Positions 48,012-59,489 of a DNA stretch of 64,000 nt are shown in pieces. The stretch spans positions 806,001 through 870,000 of the forward strand of contig JACGCK010000001.1 of NCBI GenBank assembly GCA_014925825.1. The letters are read 5' to 3'. Below the pieces are notes generated by a model. That model was given only the letters and a program-made list of their open reading frames with translations, did no database searches and had not been told where the DNA came from. Made by a program: the position numbers and the translations under genes. This stretch comes from Pholiota molesta. Its lineage: Eukaryota > Basidiomycota > Agaricomycetes > Agaricales > Strophariaceae. Every line of letters begins with the position of its first letter. Within the stretch, counting starts at the first letter, position 1.

Positions 48012-48933
48012 TCAAGGATCTCATAGATGATCGATGACACGGAGTGATGGCCAGCCAGTCTTCTAAGAAGTGCGCGACCTTAGGACATGCAATATCTTAC
48101 TACTTTCTATGCTATAATCACCGTTAATATTGGGATATGCAGATCCAAAGGCTGAAGCTAACCATACTTGCCTTCTCAACGAGCTTGATTGGCTTATAGA
48201 TTTGCATCAGAGCTGCGAAACTGACTTGCAATCTTATCTCTGGATCCGCGCTCTATCGCATGGCGAAATATATTGGGACGTGGCCAGGACGTGGCCCTCT
48301 GTTACATATTCATGTGCAACTTGGGTTCTGGACCAAACATGTAACTTCAAGTTCAAATCTGATGAGACTCGCACATCGGTCCGAATAATCAGGTGCTTTG
48401 GATCGTTGCAGACACGGTAATAAATCTGGTGAACAACAAGTAAACACGCCAAAAATCTCTCACAGCTCATAGCTCTAAGAGTTGTTGTTAGTGGTCAACA
48501 ATCGGATAAAAGGCAAACCCTTCACCAGAAGTTTCATGATATTGTGCAAGGGTGTCAACATGTCACCAGGTTCGCTTTTTCATACATATTATCCCAGGCA
48601 TTTGCGCTGAGCTGGGATAGTATCAATGATCTAAGCACAAGTTGCTGGATCCATTTACACAAGGAAGTGTATCCCATAATAAATACATACTCTATACTGC
48701 TACATAGTTCTGTCACGAGGCGGACGAAAAGCAATAAGTGACATTCGGTGGAGTTCTAGCGGTCGTAAGATACAAGCTTTAACAAGAGAGATAGGAGGAG
48801 AGTGGAGACAGGGTAGAGCAGCAAGAGGATACGGAAGCACAGATGAGAGCAAAAACTAGACGAGCCCGGATATCAAAGCAAAAATCTCGTGAGACAAAAA
48901 AATAGAGAATAGGAACACCATGAGAAGTGCACA
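48012..48933. other. Convergent intergenic region (transporter / Zn2Cys6 factor)
   Basis: About 920 bp. It should hold the two 3'-UTRs; no coding exon or repeat could be supported. Confidence 0.4.
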
Positions 48934-51767
48934 CTATGTGCCCTGCAGGTGCCGGTTTGTTGGCTGTAAAGGATCGGGCCGCAGGCCGTCTAAGAACTGC
49001 GTCCACTCTCCCTGATCGAAGCCAACAGCAGCACCCCACATGCTGTGGTCAACAGGCTGCACATACTGCGAATATCGTTGGACATCTGGATACACTGTTG
49101 GTGAGGCCTGAGGCATATTATATCCGGCGGCCTGGAAGGATCCTGTGGGCGTCATTGATTGGTGACTGCCACTAATACCTTGATGCTGGGTTTGCGGTGA
49201 CTGTGACAACGAGTGGGCGTGTCCCGGTGGCATCTGCGAGTGGTTATACATAGTAGGCGATGTGCATGAAGAGAGATGTGATTGGAGGGAAAGGGTGTCA
49301 TAATGCTGTGGTAGCGACTGTAGTGAAGGCATTGGAGGGCTTACCGAACTTGAATTTGCGGGCGATCCCATAATGCCTCTTGTACCAGGAGAGGCGGAAT
49401 CGCCGAACCGTCGTGGGTCATGAGAGTCGTGATAGGGGAACGCAAGCTTACGCACGGTACCGAGGACCTGCGCGCGCTTTCTCTCTCGAATCTCTGCGAG
49501 CTCGAGGGGGAATTCAGGCGAGTAGAGGGGCGCGAGGGCGGAGAGGATGTCGAGCGCTTTGTCGGCGACGTCGATGCCCTTGCACTGCTCGAGCATGGCA
49601 ATAGCCTTGCGGATGCTGGCGCGGAACAGCCCAGCGCCTGGCTGATCTGGATTCGCAATCAGCTGGAAGGAGAAGAACATTGCGGCGGAGAAGCAATGGA
49701 ACGGGCCCCAGTTCATGTGACCGGGCACGGCCAGGGAAGAATTGGCCAGGAAATCGGGGCGCGATTGGCCTACCATGGTAATTAACTTGTCTGCAGCGCC
49801 CACAGCTATTTCCAGGCTCTGCGCGGACTTTACAGGATCAACGGGCGCTCGACCATTTGAAGGGGAGGTGTGACTGGCGTATGGTCTATGGAGGGTGAAT
49901 CGGATGTGGTAATAGGACGAGCGGATGATGACACTTTGGACACCTAGTCTGCGCATTGCGACGTTGTCGGAAGCCAAGCTGCGGGCAATACGATACTCAT
50001 CTAGATCGAGTTCTTTTGGTAAGTTCTCCATCCACGAAGTGAGCGCTCTATCATTCGCTTGAACGTTTTCGTAGGGAACGGGGCGCACGGAGACTGCATC
50101 ATCCATGATATCTCCAAGTATGAACGCCAGTCGGAACAAGGCGATATTAGGAAGGTATAATCGACCAGTTTTGTCAATGGCAGGGTCGACGTAGGAAGGT
50201 AACTGGGTATCAAAATGGTGGGCTGCGATGCATATGGGTCTGCCAAACAAGAAAGCCTGCCATCTGTAGACTATTTTTAGCATCTAAATTGGGAAGAATT
50301 GACGAAAACAACCCACCTTTCGAGTAGGACAATATGCCACCAGGCCCACCGTCGGCGCTCGGCGACATCTCTATGCATTCTCCATTTTCCAGGGTCACGG
50401 TGCAGTCCCATAGCCGTTCCAATTGAGACCAATTCTCCTCTCATTTGCCAGATTTCTTCACTGTCTGCTTTCGAGAGGGTTTGGTAATGTGCGCGGATTA
50501 GCAGCAATTCGATGAGGTCCAGATTGTATGCCCGTGTCTCTGCATTGCGCCGCTGGAGCGAGGTCCCTGAAACTTCAAAGAACTTTGCGCAAATCTCTTC
50601 GTGTGTTTCGTGAAACTTTTCAATGAGGTGGTGTTGGGCAGGCAAATAGTGTGTCGCAATAGCCATAATGACGCAAGCTGTCGCTAGTACAACTCGATCG
50701 GCTTTGGTACCCGTTTTATATTTCTCCCATTGCTGCAAGAAGGCGACCTGGTTGATATGGCGGTATATCCAATTGCAGTATTCAAAATAATAGCTAATTA
50801 GGCCGTCGATGACTTCGAGAGAGGGCAAGAGGGCGAGGAGATCACGGTCGTATTCCTGTGTCATGGCAGGGAAATCATCATGGACGCGATCCTGGGACGC
50901 GTGCCGGCTGTCACCAGAGTCATCAGATTCATGGCTGTTATGGGACTAAAGAGACTGTCAAAAATGCTTCAAGAAGCCGAGAGGAAAGATGGCACCAACC
51001 ATAAGAAGATGTGTAGCGGCACTTGTTGGTCCAGCATAGAGGCCGCCCTGGGTATGGCTTCCAAGCATTCCCGGCGCAGCTTGACTCTTCTCGCTGTGCA
51101 CATCTGGGTCGACGAATTCTTTCTTCGGTATGACGTTGAATGATGCGGCATCGCTCGCCCTACGTTGTGGAACGGTGGAACGTTGATTAGGAAACACGTA
51201 GGCCTCTAGAAGCGAGATAGAATGGCGCAAACGCGCGATCTCCTGCGCTGGATCGATGCGGGTAAAGCTGAGAGAGGAGTGGACTTAGATGCAGTGCCTT
51301 CTAGCGAGCTCGAGCGTCATTGCCCGGCGACTTACTGGTGATCATCTCCGCGGGTAAGGGGATCGGTGTTGTCCTGGCCTCTTGCGTCTTGATAGCAGGA
51401 CGCGGAAGTGCCTAAAAGGTTATGTTAGATCCCATGACCGATAAACATACGGCCGAGCGATGCAATATGGGACTTGCCGCGCAGTACACAAGACGAACAC
51501 GGTCGGTTCCTGTGTCGCGGTGAGCGGTAAGCACGAGGAGCGTAGAGAAAAGGACGCGCCTGTCGCACTTGAGCTTGCTGTTCCGACAGGGCTCACAGTT
51601 GATGGCCTTCCGGGCGCGCTTGGTGGGGGGCGGCCGTCGGCAGGCTGTTCGCCGGCAGCGCCTGGGGTGGGGGAGTTGCGGCCGCGGACGAGACTGTTGA
51701 CGGAGACGCGGGGCTGTTTTGGGCGGGGGAGGACGGGGGACGGTGGGGAGGAGGCGTCGTCGGGCAT
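48934..51767 (-). CDS. Fungal Zn2Cys6 (zinc cluster) transcription factor with fungal-specific TF domain; GC-AG intron and one apparent frame break
   Basis: Nuclear DNA-binding regulator. Start MPDDASSPPSPVLPRPKQ at 51767. The zinc cluster is spread over three exons: AINCEPCRNSKLKCDR, then NRPCSSCVLRG, then TSASCYQDARG, giving C-x2-C-x6-C-x5-C-x2-C-x8-C. The third exon is joined by a GC-AG intron (51412-51477, donor GCAAGT). A dimerisation-like helix LRHSISLLEAYVFPNQ follows. The middle homology (fungal-specific TF) domain runs over YFEYCNWIYRHINQVAFLQQ, HRDVAERRRWAWWHIVLLE and WQAFLFGRPICIAAHH. The C-terminus is Ser/Pro/Gln/His-rich and likely activating, ending NRHLQGT. A C run (G6 on the plus strand, 51625-51630) is one base short for the start frame to reach the cluster. 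Target genes unknown; the neighbouring sugar transporter is a possible but unproven one. Confidence 0.87.
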
Positions 51768-52377
51768 GTGGGAGGAGGGAGCAAGGAAGGACTTGGATTT
51801 CGCAAATAAGTAGTAAACAAGCTGTCTAATGCAAATCCATCCTTTTCTTCTCATCAATCTTCCCGCCCTCTCTCACTGCCCAGGGTACACCGCCAAACCG
51901 CCGCCGGCCAACAGCGTGCGACTCAGGCGCTCACGCTCAGGTCCGCGTCCTCCCAGACTCCGTCGCCATCTCTGCCATCCCCAGCGCGCTCTCCACAGCA
52001 CCACCCGCGTCTCGCGGCCCCGTACGTACAACTTGCACCACCTATCTCTTGCCCAGGTGGCGGTAACTTCAGACTGGGATATCCTCTCGCAGAATTAGTA
52101 TCGCTCCGCTGCCATGCCGTTCGAGCTCCGGGTTCTGGGATGCGACCAGAAGCGCGTCTCGGCATTGGTGCGGCTATCCTCTCGCCTCGCCCCTACAAGC
52201 AAATCCAGCCCAGTTAACACACAATACAATAATCTTTATGCTTGAAATGAATCTGGCATTTCGAGGACACCGTTCGCCGACCAACAAAGTCTGATCAGTC
52301 ATAGAAGACCCACTGTAATGTGCAGGTCTTCCTCACCTTCCAGCACACTTCGCCTCATGCCCTAGCATAAATCGCCA

Positions 52378-52462
52378 CCTTACCTTGTGTGCTCAGCCAT
52401 CTTAACTTCATGTGTGCGATGATCCACTTAGAGTGAACCTCATCCATGCACACAAGGCAAGG
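52378..52462. repeat. Imperfect 15-bp inverted repeat
   Basis: CCTTACCTTGTGTGC (52378-52392) pairs with GCACACAAGGCAAGG (52448-52462) with one mismatch around a 55-nt loop. It is too short and isolated to name; it could be a protein-binding palindrome, an element relic or chance. Confidence 0.35.
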
Positions 52463-52829
52463 TCTACCTGATCATAGTCCATTTCTTCATTTCCAAGGTA
52501 ATGCACTCTGGCGAGTACTCAAACTCAGTCAAGCCTCCAAACCGCTACTTACTTCTAATCATCAACTGTGAAATGGACGGGCCGGATGTAGAGGAGCGCG
52601 TGAGCGCCTACAATCAACCCAACAATGCAGCAGATCTAAAGCAACGTATAAACCCATCCGTAGGCCATCAAAACACTTGTTCTGTGGATGTGTGCTTAGT
52701 CCTCGGAGAACCAGATCTACAGAGGCACAAACGGAATATACAGATAAATCCGAGAAAGAGAACGATATCATACATGGGAAGAGATGGGAAGTCATTATGT
52801 CTAGTTTATAAATAACTTTCGCAATCTTA

Positions 52830-53304
52830 TCAGGGTTTTCTTGGTATTCGACATGAAGCAGTATCGATGTCGAAACCATTCTTGATGCCGCCGGAACGCA
52901 TATTACCCAGGTTGTCCAAGGGTCCAAAACATGTTTGATATCGCCGATTAATCATGCCAATAGCTGTTGGGAGCACTGTCGCAAAGAATGGGTTTGATGG
53001 TGGAAAAGTATGGAGTGTAATACACTCACCATCGTCAGTATCTTCTTCCGCAAAGGATGGATCAGTACACTTTTAGCATGAAGTCAGGGCCATTCACATT
53101 GGCATAAGTAACCCGAGTATTGAATGAGGTCTGATCAGGACCTATCGCTATCTGTTCAATGTGAAAGCTGAATAAGTAGTAGCCAATTTGAATATGATGA
53201 GCCACAAGTCCTGTCACGTCGGTCAGTAGTGGGGTCAACCTGGCCACCTTGTGTGTCGCCGTTCGATATTTGGAACCAATCACGTTCAGTGCAAAGGCAA
53301 CCAT
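52830..53304 (-). pseudogene. Doubtful gene or gene remnant with a frame break
   Basis: Two adjoining open stretches with protein-like composition. The first, from MVAFALNVIGSKYRTATH, includes FHIEQIAIGPDQTSFNTRV and stops just after GPDFMLK at 53062. The second, in another frame, reads CTDPSFAEEDTDDGECITLH, then FATVLPTAIGMINRRYQTC and GGIKNGFDIDTASC to a stop at 52830. They would join if an A run at 53071-53074 differed in length. A GTGAGT donor inside the second stretch offers another reading. No family recognised. Confidence 0.25.
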
Positions 53305-54875
53305 GGTGGAAGTTTTGACATAATGGGATAACCTTTCGGTTAGGCAGTTCGTGAGAGACTCGCGAATACTACACGCACGGGAGAGCAACGTCGGCGCGTC
53401 AGACCCGCGTATTTCCCGCATTTTGGTATTGCTCTATTCGGAGACACATTTCGAGGAGATAATGACAGAGCAATGGCAAATGAGGTGCTCCTTACAAATG
53501 CCTACGGCTTTTCGAGTAACGTATAGTATGAATTAGAGTCAAAACAACTCTCGTACCTATGGCCATTGTCTTCGTAGTACCTTCCTGTGGGGTCGACCAG
53601 CGAGAAAGTCAAGTGGCCATTCCGTCAACCCATTGACACAATGGGGTTCAACCTTAAGGCAGTAGGCAATCTTAAGTCCGATACGAGTCTAAAAAGCTCT
53701 TAAAGATAGAAAAGAGCGGCCATATTACTTATGCAATTGGGTGAGAGGAAAACTGTACCAGATTATTTTGGATAAGCGGCGGTATCAAATAGTGAGATAT
53801 GACACAAGATAGTAAACGGAGCAAACGTAGCTAGTACGGTACTGTATCCGGCATGAGAACAGAATGCACCCGCAGAAATGGGTACATGAGACACGGCGGA
53901 ATCGGATATCAGAGGATATCAGCTACGAGATTTGCGACACCATGTCGGGTCGTGATAGGCTGAACGCTCGATTCTGCTCGAATAGGTGTTTTTGGGCGTT
54001 TGGCAGGCGAAGCGGCGCCCCTTTGCTTTTCCGATGACAAGATAGCCGAGCAGTCGCGGCTGCTGTCGATACGGATGCGTGCGGTATAGACTGAGAGCAG
54101 CAAAGTATTGAATCCCATTGCTCTTAGTGGCATGATGTAGAGTGATATAGATCGCCAGCAAAACATATACTTATCATATTATCGGTTGCAGACCCAGGTC
54201 CTTGAGGAGTCTCGCAAAGATTTCATCATCACATGGATACGATTGCAGCGATAGGATACACGCCAGATAAATGGTACACAGATAGTCGTAGGATGATAAA
54301 GCTATTGTGTGGATGACTTCCACGAAATAACTCAGACTGCTTTATCATTCTGCCAGGGTGAAATACCAACTAGAAACCTAGAAACCAGCATGACTCTGCG
54401 ATAGCCTCGTCAAAGATCCAGTAGATAGCAAGAGAGCACTTGAGCTAGACTCTGAGTGGCTGAGAAATAGGGAGAAGAAAAGGCAAGGCAGATCACCCGA
54501 GAGCATGCTCGACTGGCAGTCGACTAGATAGGCGCGATGTCCGACAATTGAGGCTCGAATGATGAACAAGCGTGGTTTGTTTCCGGAAGTGAACTGTACT
54601 TATTCCTGTGCAGAGCTCGACAGCTAATGATGAACGTAGCCTGTTGAGTCGTATACTATATACTATAATATAGCGCGCCGCCGTGGCTGTCGAACGTCGC
54701 TCAGCGTGATCGAGACCGGCCCGCGCGTGATCGCATAGCTGAAGCGTGTTGTATCTTCTACTAAGTTCTAGAACGATGTCCAAATACTGGCCGCATTATA
54801 ATTGCGTCTCCTGTAGTCTGAGATCGACTATATCCCAACCCATCCTATTTCTCATTTGCGCGCATAGCTTGAACA

Positions 54876-57126
54876 ATGTCTGACGTAGGTCCCATTCACC
54901 ATGTTCCTCAATCGCGCAGAGTACTGATCAAACCATCGGCTCTCATCGACAGGTAAATGCTTTGAAAGATCAAGGCAATAAAGCCTTCGCCGCGAAGGAT
55001 TACGATAAAGCTATCGATCTCTTCACCCAGGCCATTGCTATCGATCCCAAAAATCACGTACTATGGTCGAACCGAAGTGCGGCCCACACTGGAAAGCGGG
55101 AGTATGACGCCGCGCTCGCTGACGCGGATGAGGTGTGGCGCTCTTCATCTACCGCCATTCAATGTACGAAATTGACGTCGTATTTAGTGTGTCAAGGTCA
55201 ACCCAACTTGGGCCAAGGGATACGCGCGCAAGGGTGCAGCGTTGCATGGCCTTAGGAAATACGATGAAGCTATTACCGCGTACGAAACCGGAATCAAATT
55301 GGAGGACAGTCCCGCTCTGAGAAAGGGTCTGCAAGAAGTCAAGGATGCCAAAGGTATGCTCCCTTTCATAACAGAACCATTGTCATGATCTGACTGTATC
55401 TCCAGCGTCTGCGGATGAGCCCGTGGGCTTGGGCAAGATGTTCTCCGACCCCAACCTTCTCGGAAAATTGGCCGCCAATCCTCGTACACAGAAACATCTT
55501 GCTGATCCTACATTTATTCAGAAGGTAACCTCTATTTTTTTGTCTCTTCAATGAATATTTTCCAACTCAAAAGCGCAGATTCAAGCTATTCAGCAGAATC
55601 CTAAACTGGCAGATTCGTGAGTGTATCCCATTAGATCAAGGCAGAGCTTTGTTCTAATAAATGCTACTCGTAGGGCTTTACAAGATCCAAGGATGATTGA
55701 TGTACTCGGTGTTCTGATGGGTATCGACATCCAAGCATCAACCAGACCAGAAGGTTCGAACGAGATGCCCGAGGGCTTCCAACAACAACCACCTAGAGCT
55801 GCATCTCCTCCTCCTCAGCCTTCTTCTTCCAAGCCAGCAGAACCAACGCCCCAGCCAAAAGAGACAGAAGATGTTGAGATGGAGGATGACGAAGAGGCCC
55901 GAGCCAAGAAGGCTGCAGAAGCAGCGAAGACCGCTGGTGGTGCCGCGTATAAGAACAGAAACTTCGATGAAGCCATCAAACAATTCCAATTTGCTTGGGA
56001 TACCTGGCCGAAAGATATCACTTTCTTGACCAATTTGGGCGGTTAGTAATTCTTCGCTTACAATATGTGCGAATAGCTGATATATAATCTTTCCGTGTCA
56101 TAGCTGCATACTTTGAGAAAGGCGATTATGATAAAGCTATTGAAGCATGCGAAAAAGCTGTTGATGAAGGTCGCGAGGTAGTTATCATCTATTCTCAAAA
56201 ATGCATACGAAATATTAATACAAAACTCTCCAGCTTCGTGCTGATTACAAACTCGTTGCTAAAGCTCTAGGTCGTATCGGTTCGGCTTATCAGAAGAAGA
56301 GCGACCTTGCCCAAGCTATCAAATACTTCCAAAAGTCTCTGACGGAACACCGTACTCCCGACATCCTCAACAAGCTCCGCGAGTTGGAGCGAGAGAAGGC
56401 CGAAGAGGACCGTAAAGCGTACATCGACCCAGAAAAGAGCGCAGCCGCACGTGAGGAAGGAAACGCAAAGTACAAGGCCGGCGACTTCGCAGGCGCAGTC
56501 AAGGATTACACTGAGAGCATCAAGCGCGATCCTGGTGACGCCAGAGGCTACAACAATCGGGCCGCAGCGTACACGAAACTGGTGGCGTTCCCCGAAGCCC
56601 TGAAGGATGCGAATGAAGCTATCAAGGTCGATCCTAAGTTTGGTGAGTTTAACAAGCTAACATTTATTCGGAACCGGCGTACTAATCAAACTTGTTTCTG
56701 TGTACAGTCAAAGCTTATATTCGTAAAGCAAATATTCTGCATACCATGCATGAATACACCCAAGGGCTTGAAGCTGTGCAAGAGGCTGCTGAGCATGACA
56801 CCGACGGCCAGCATGCTAAGGAAATCGCCCAGACCGAAATGAAGATACAGCAGGCTCTGTTCAGTCAGCGCGGCGAGGAATCACAAGAGCAGACTCTCGA
56901 AAGGGCCATGCGCGATCCCGAGGTCGCGGTAAGTTATTTCGATGCATTGGTTCCATCTATGGGTACTAAATACAATCCACAGGGCATCATGAACGATCCT
57001 GTCATGCAGCAAATCTTGCAACAGGCGCAATCCGATCCCAAGGCTCTCCACGATCACATGAAAAATCCTGTTGTCTCCCATAAGATTCGGAAATTGGTCA
57101 ATGCTGGTATCATCAGAATGAGATAA
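54876..57126 (+). CDS. STI1: STI1/HOP, Hsp70-Hsp90 organising co-chaperone
   Basis: Cytosolic TPR protein that passes clients from Hsp70 to Hsp90. A 9-nt coding part of exon 1 (MSD) joins to VNALKDQGNKAFAAKDYDK. TPR1 continues AIDPKNHVLWSNRSAAHTGK and, after an intron, CVKVNPTWAKGYARKGAAL. The first DP region is HLADPTFIQK, IQAIQQNPKLADS, ALQDPRMIDVLGVLMG. A Pro-rich acidic linker follows, then TPR2A (AYKNRNFDEAIKQFQ, TFLTNLG, AYFEKGDYDKAIEACEKA) and TPR2B (EEGNAKYKAGDFAGAVKDYT, GYNNRAAAYTKLVAFPEAL). The second DP region GIMNDPVMQQILQQAQSDP ends NAGIIRMR. Domain order and length fit the family and no frame breaks were seen. Convergent with AP-3 mu, about 170 bp apart. Confidence 0.95.
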
Positions 57127-57297
57127 AATATATCAACTGGTTCTCACCTCTAGTCGCTTTCCTTGGTTGATATGTACTCACACTAGTCATAATTTCTCAT
57201 TCAATGTAATATACGCAGTTGTCTCAAATCACAGTGCAGTGCTCCTTTCCGAAAGTTCATGATATTAGGACCCTAAAACCAAGAACACGGACATACT

Positions 57298-59191
57298 TTA
57301 CCAACGCCATTCGACATTACCGATCGCCCGGCCTCTTACACCCTTGTAGGGCTTGTATGTTTCCCCAGTAATTTTAAGTTGCTCCACTTTCAATGATGAG
57401 AACGTGTACGACTGGATTTCGAATTGCACCTGCAAAGCGTGTGATGGGCGAGGCGCGATCGACCTGTATTTCCGCCGGTCATGTCAACAAGGAAAGACAA
57501 AGAGTCCATAATTGTGTAAAACACTAACTGGGTAGAAAACGATCCTTGAAGATTCCAACTACTTGATGGTGGGGCACTGCTGATCTCCCACTTCAGAACC
57601 TGGGATGTACTGTCAGGATCTGGGTTACTTCAAGGGGCATTTTTATGGGCTGGACATACTCGTTTCCTTGAATCAAACGCCCAAGAGGCACCACTGCTTC
57701 CTCCGATTCCCGAATCTAAAGCATTGACGCCTCCACGTCCTAAGCCACCTGTCCCGCGAGCCGCAATACATTTGATCCCGGAAGCTCCTTCTCCCAGATT
57801 AAGTTCGACAACAATGTTTTCAAGGTTGCGTGCATTAAGTCGTGATGTTAATGTATGTCAAATGATCCTATCGAAGAAAATAGTTTTCAATGAACATACT
57901 ATAATTAAAATGCACAATCGTTATCTCACCGCCGTAATCCAGAAGATCAAAATTGCTCTTGATCACAAACGGAATTGGAATATTATCTTTGGTGACTGAA
58001 GTTGTCGAATGTGAATCGAACCAGAAGGTGAATAACGGTAATCGGCTAATATGAACTTCCCGTCTGGAGGGACAAATGAAAAAGTTCTACCACGAGACCA
58101 TCGATTCAATCTAAATGCAACATTCAACATAATGCAAGGTCAATCGCAAGAAACAACGGACCGAACACATGGATGAAATGCACAGTCGACAAGAACATTT
58201 GAATTCGTGAAAGAAAGAAGACAGTCAGGGATTCCTGGTCGAAGGGGTGTTAGATAAGACGGACATCTTAATCAGACAGTGCACGAGTACCAGATAATCT
58301 TGAATTCGTTTCAATTTTTCCCAAAACAGTGGTTGAAAGGGGAACCCCACTTCTAACGAATCAACACAACAAATAAGCATTACTTAGCCCGAAGAAATCA
58401 CAGAAAACCAATACCTGTTGACAATTGCTTTAAGCTCTTCGATCATGTCAAAATAGATTTCATTGCTGGTGTATTTGAGTCCTGCTTTGCGCCATGGTAT
58501 CGGTGATGAAAATGGTCCGCTTCCAAGTCCCGAGCCAGAATTGATCGTAGTATTGATATTAGCACCTGCTACGCTGAGAAGTTTGTTGAGGAGTGACGGG
58601 GGAAGTACAATATCCCGGAGAGCATTCGGAGATGTTGTTAACGGATGACCTCCTGAATCAAGAGTCTCTTCTAGAAGCTTGCCACTGGATAAGTACAACG
58701 GGGATCATAATTATTGGATACTCACTTGATACACGACATCAAAGTTGTCCTTTAGAGTCGCGGCTGACAGTGTGCCGAAGTATTCCTGTAGAATCTCGAC
58801 GAATGCCTGCAGAAAGGCAAATCCAAAGAGCGGATCCACTTGGGTTTCAATACATAACGGGTTACGCGCCGACAAAGCTCAGGACTCACCATTTCCGCTG
58901 ATAGGACATAGAATCCTCATATCTGCACATTGGATATGGCAGCAAGCACTCGATGTGTCTCCGATATTGTATGCGGAAACATAGACCACTGGATCTACAT
59001 CTCCAGGTCGACTGGCTTTCCAATGGCGTTGTTAACCGCGTCTATATGAAGTAAAGGATAGCCAGCAGATGTCGACCTAAATCCTGATTGAATAATTGGT
59101 CGCCTTCAAGCTACTGGTCAGAAAATCTCATTTCCTAACAGATGCGAACTAACCCAGTATTGTCGAGCAAGATCAGTCCGTCTATACCCAT
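57298..59191 (-). CDS. APM3: AP-3 adaptor complex medium (mu) subunit
   Basis: Cargo-binding subunit of the AP-3 coat that sorts proteins to the vacuole. Starts MGIDGLILLDNTGLVRI at 59191. The longin-like half continues HIDAVNNAIGKASRPGD, PVVYVSAYNIGDTSSAC, and DPLFGFAFLQAFVEILQEYF, then ATLKDNFDVVYQLLEETLD and GHPLTTSPNALRDIVLPPS. The mu-homology domain begins PIPWRKAGLKYTSNEIYFDM, IEELKAIVNR, and later NIPIPFVIKSNFD. C-terminal exons give LRWEINSAPPSSSW, SYTFSSLKVEQLKITGETYK, and the end GRAIGNVEWRW at 57298. The spacing between the longin half and the mu domain and the VPWR-like start of the mu domain point to AP-3 rather than AP-1 or AP-2. No frame break found, although I did not trace every base of 57.9-58.3 kb. 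Confidence 0.85.
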
Positions 59192-59489
59192 CTCAAGTAG
59201 TAAGAAGGCTTGAATGATGTAATTTTTCAGACGACGCAATGGTTGAGAATATTTTCTTGTCGCTATTGAGTACTGAGCAGTGAGTCTTGTATTGAGGATG
59301 GATGTCGGTGAAGGAAGAGAGCGGTCAAAGTCACGATGTGGCATTACCTGGACATCACTATAAATATACCAGTGACGCATTTATCCCCCAAAAATTGGTA
59401 CACCCAAACCATTCATAGAAGTAAATTCCAGATATCAACATCATAAGAATATGCATTCCACAGCCGTATATTACATATGATTAAAGAAG

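Larger units (their letters stand above)
51768..54875. other. Gene-poor 3.1-kb interval between two divergent genes
   Basis: Between the zinc-cluster factor and STI1 starts. Contents that can be named: a GC-rich stretch near 51840-52030, an imperfect 15-bp inverted repeat (52378-52392 and 52448-52462), and one doubtful broken gene (52830-53304, listed separately). Nothing else was recognised. Confidence 0.4.

Noticed and set aside
49380..49785. Long plus-strand open frames antisense to the zinc-cluster factor
   Set aside because: They mirror the codon structure of the real minus-strand exon and have no domain or start context.
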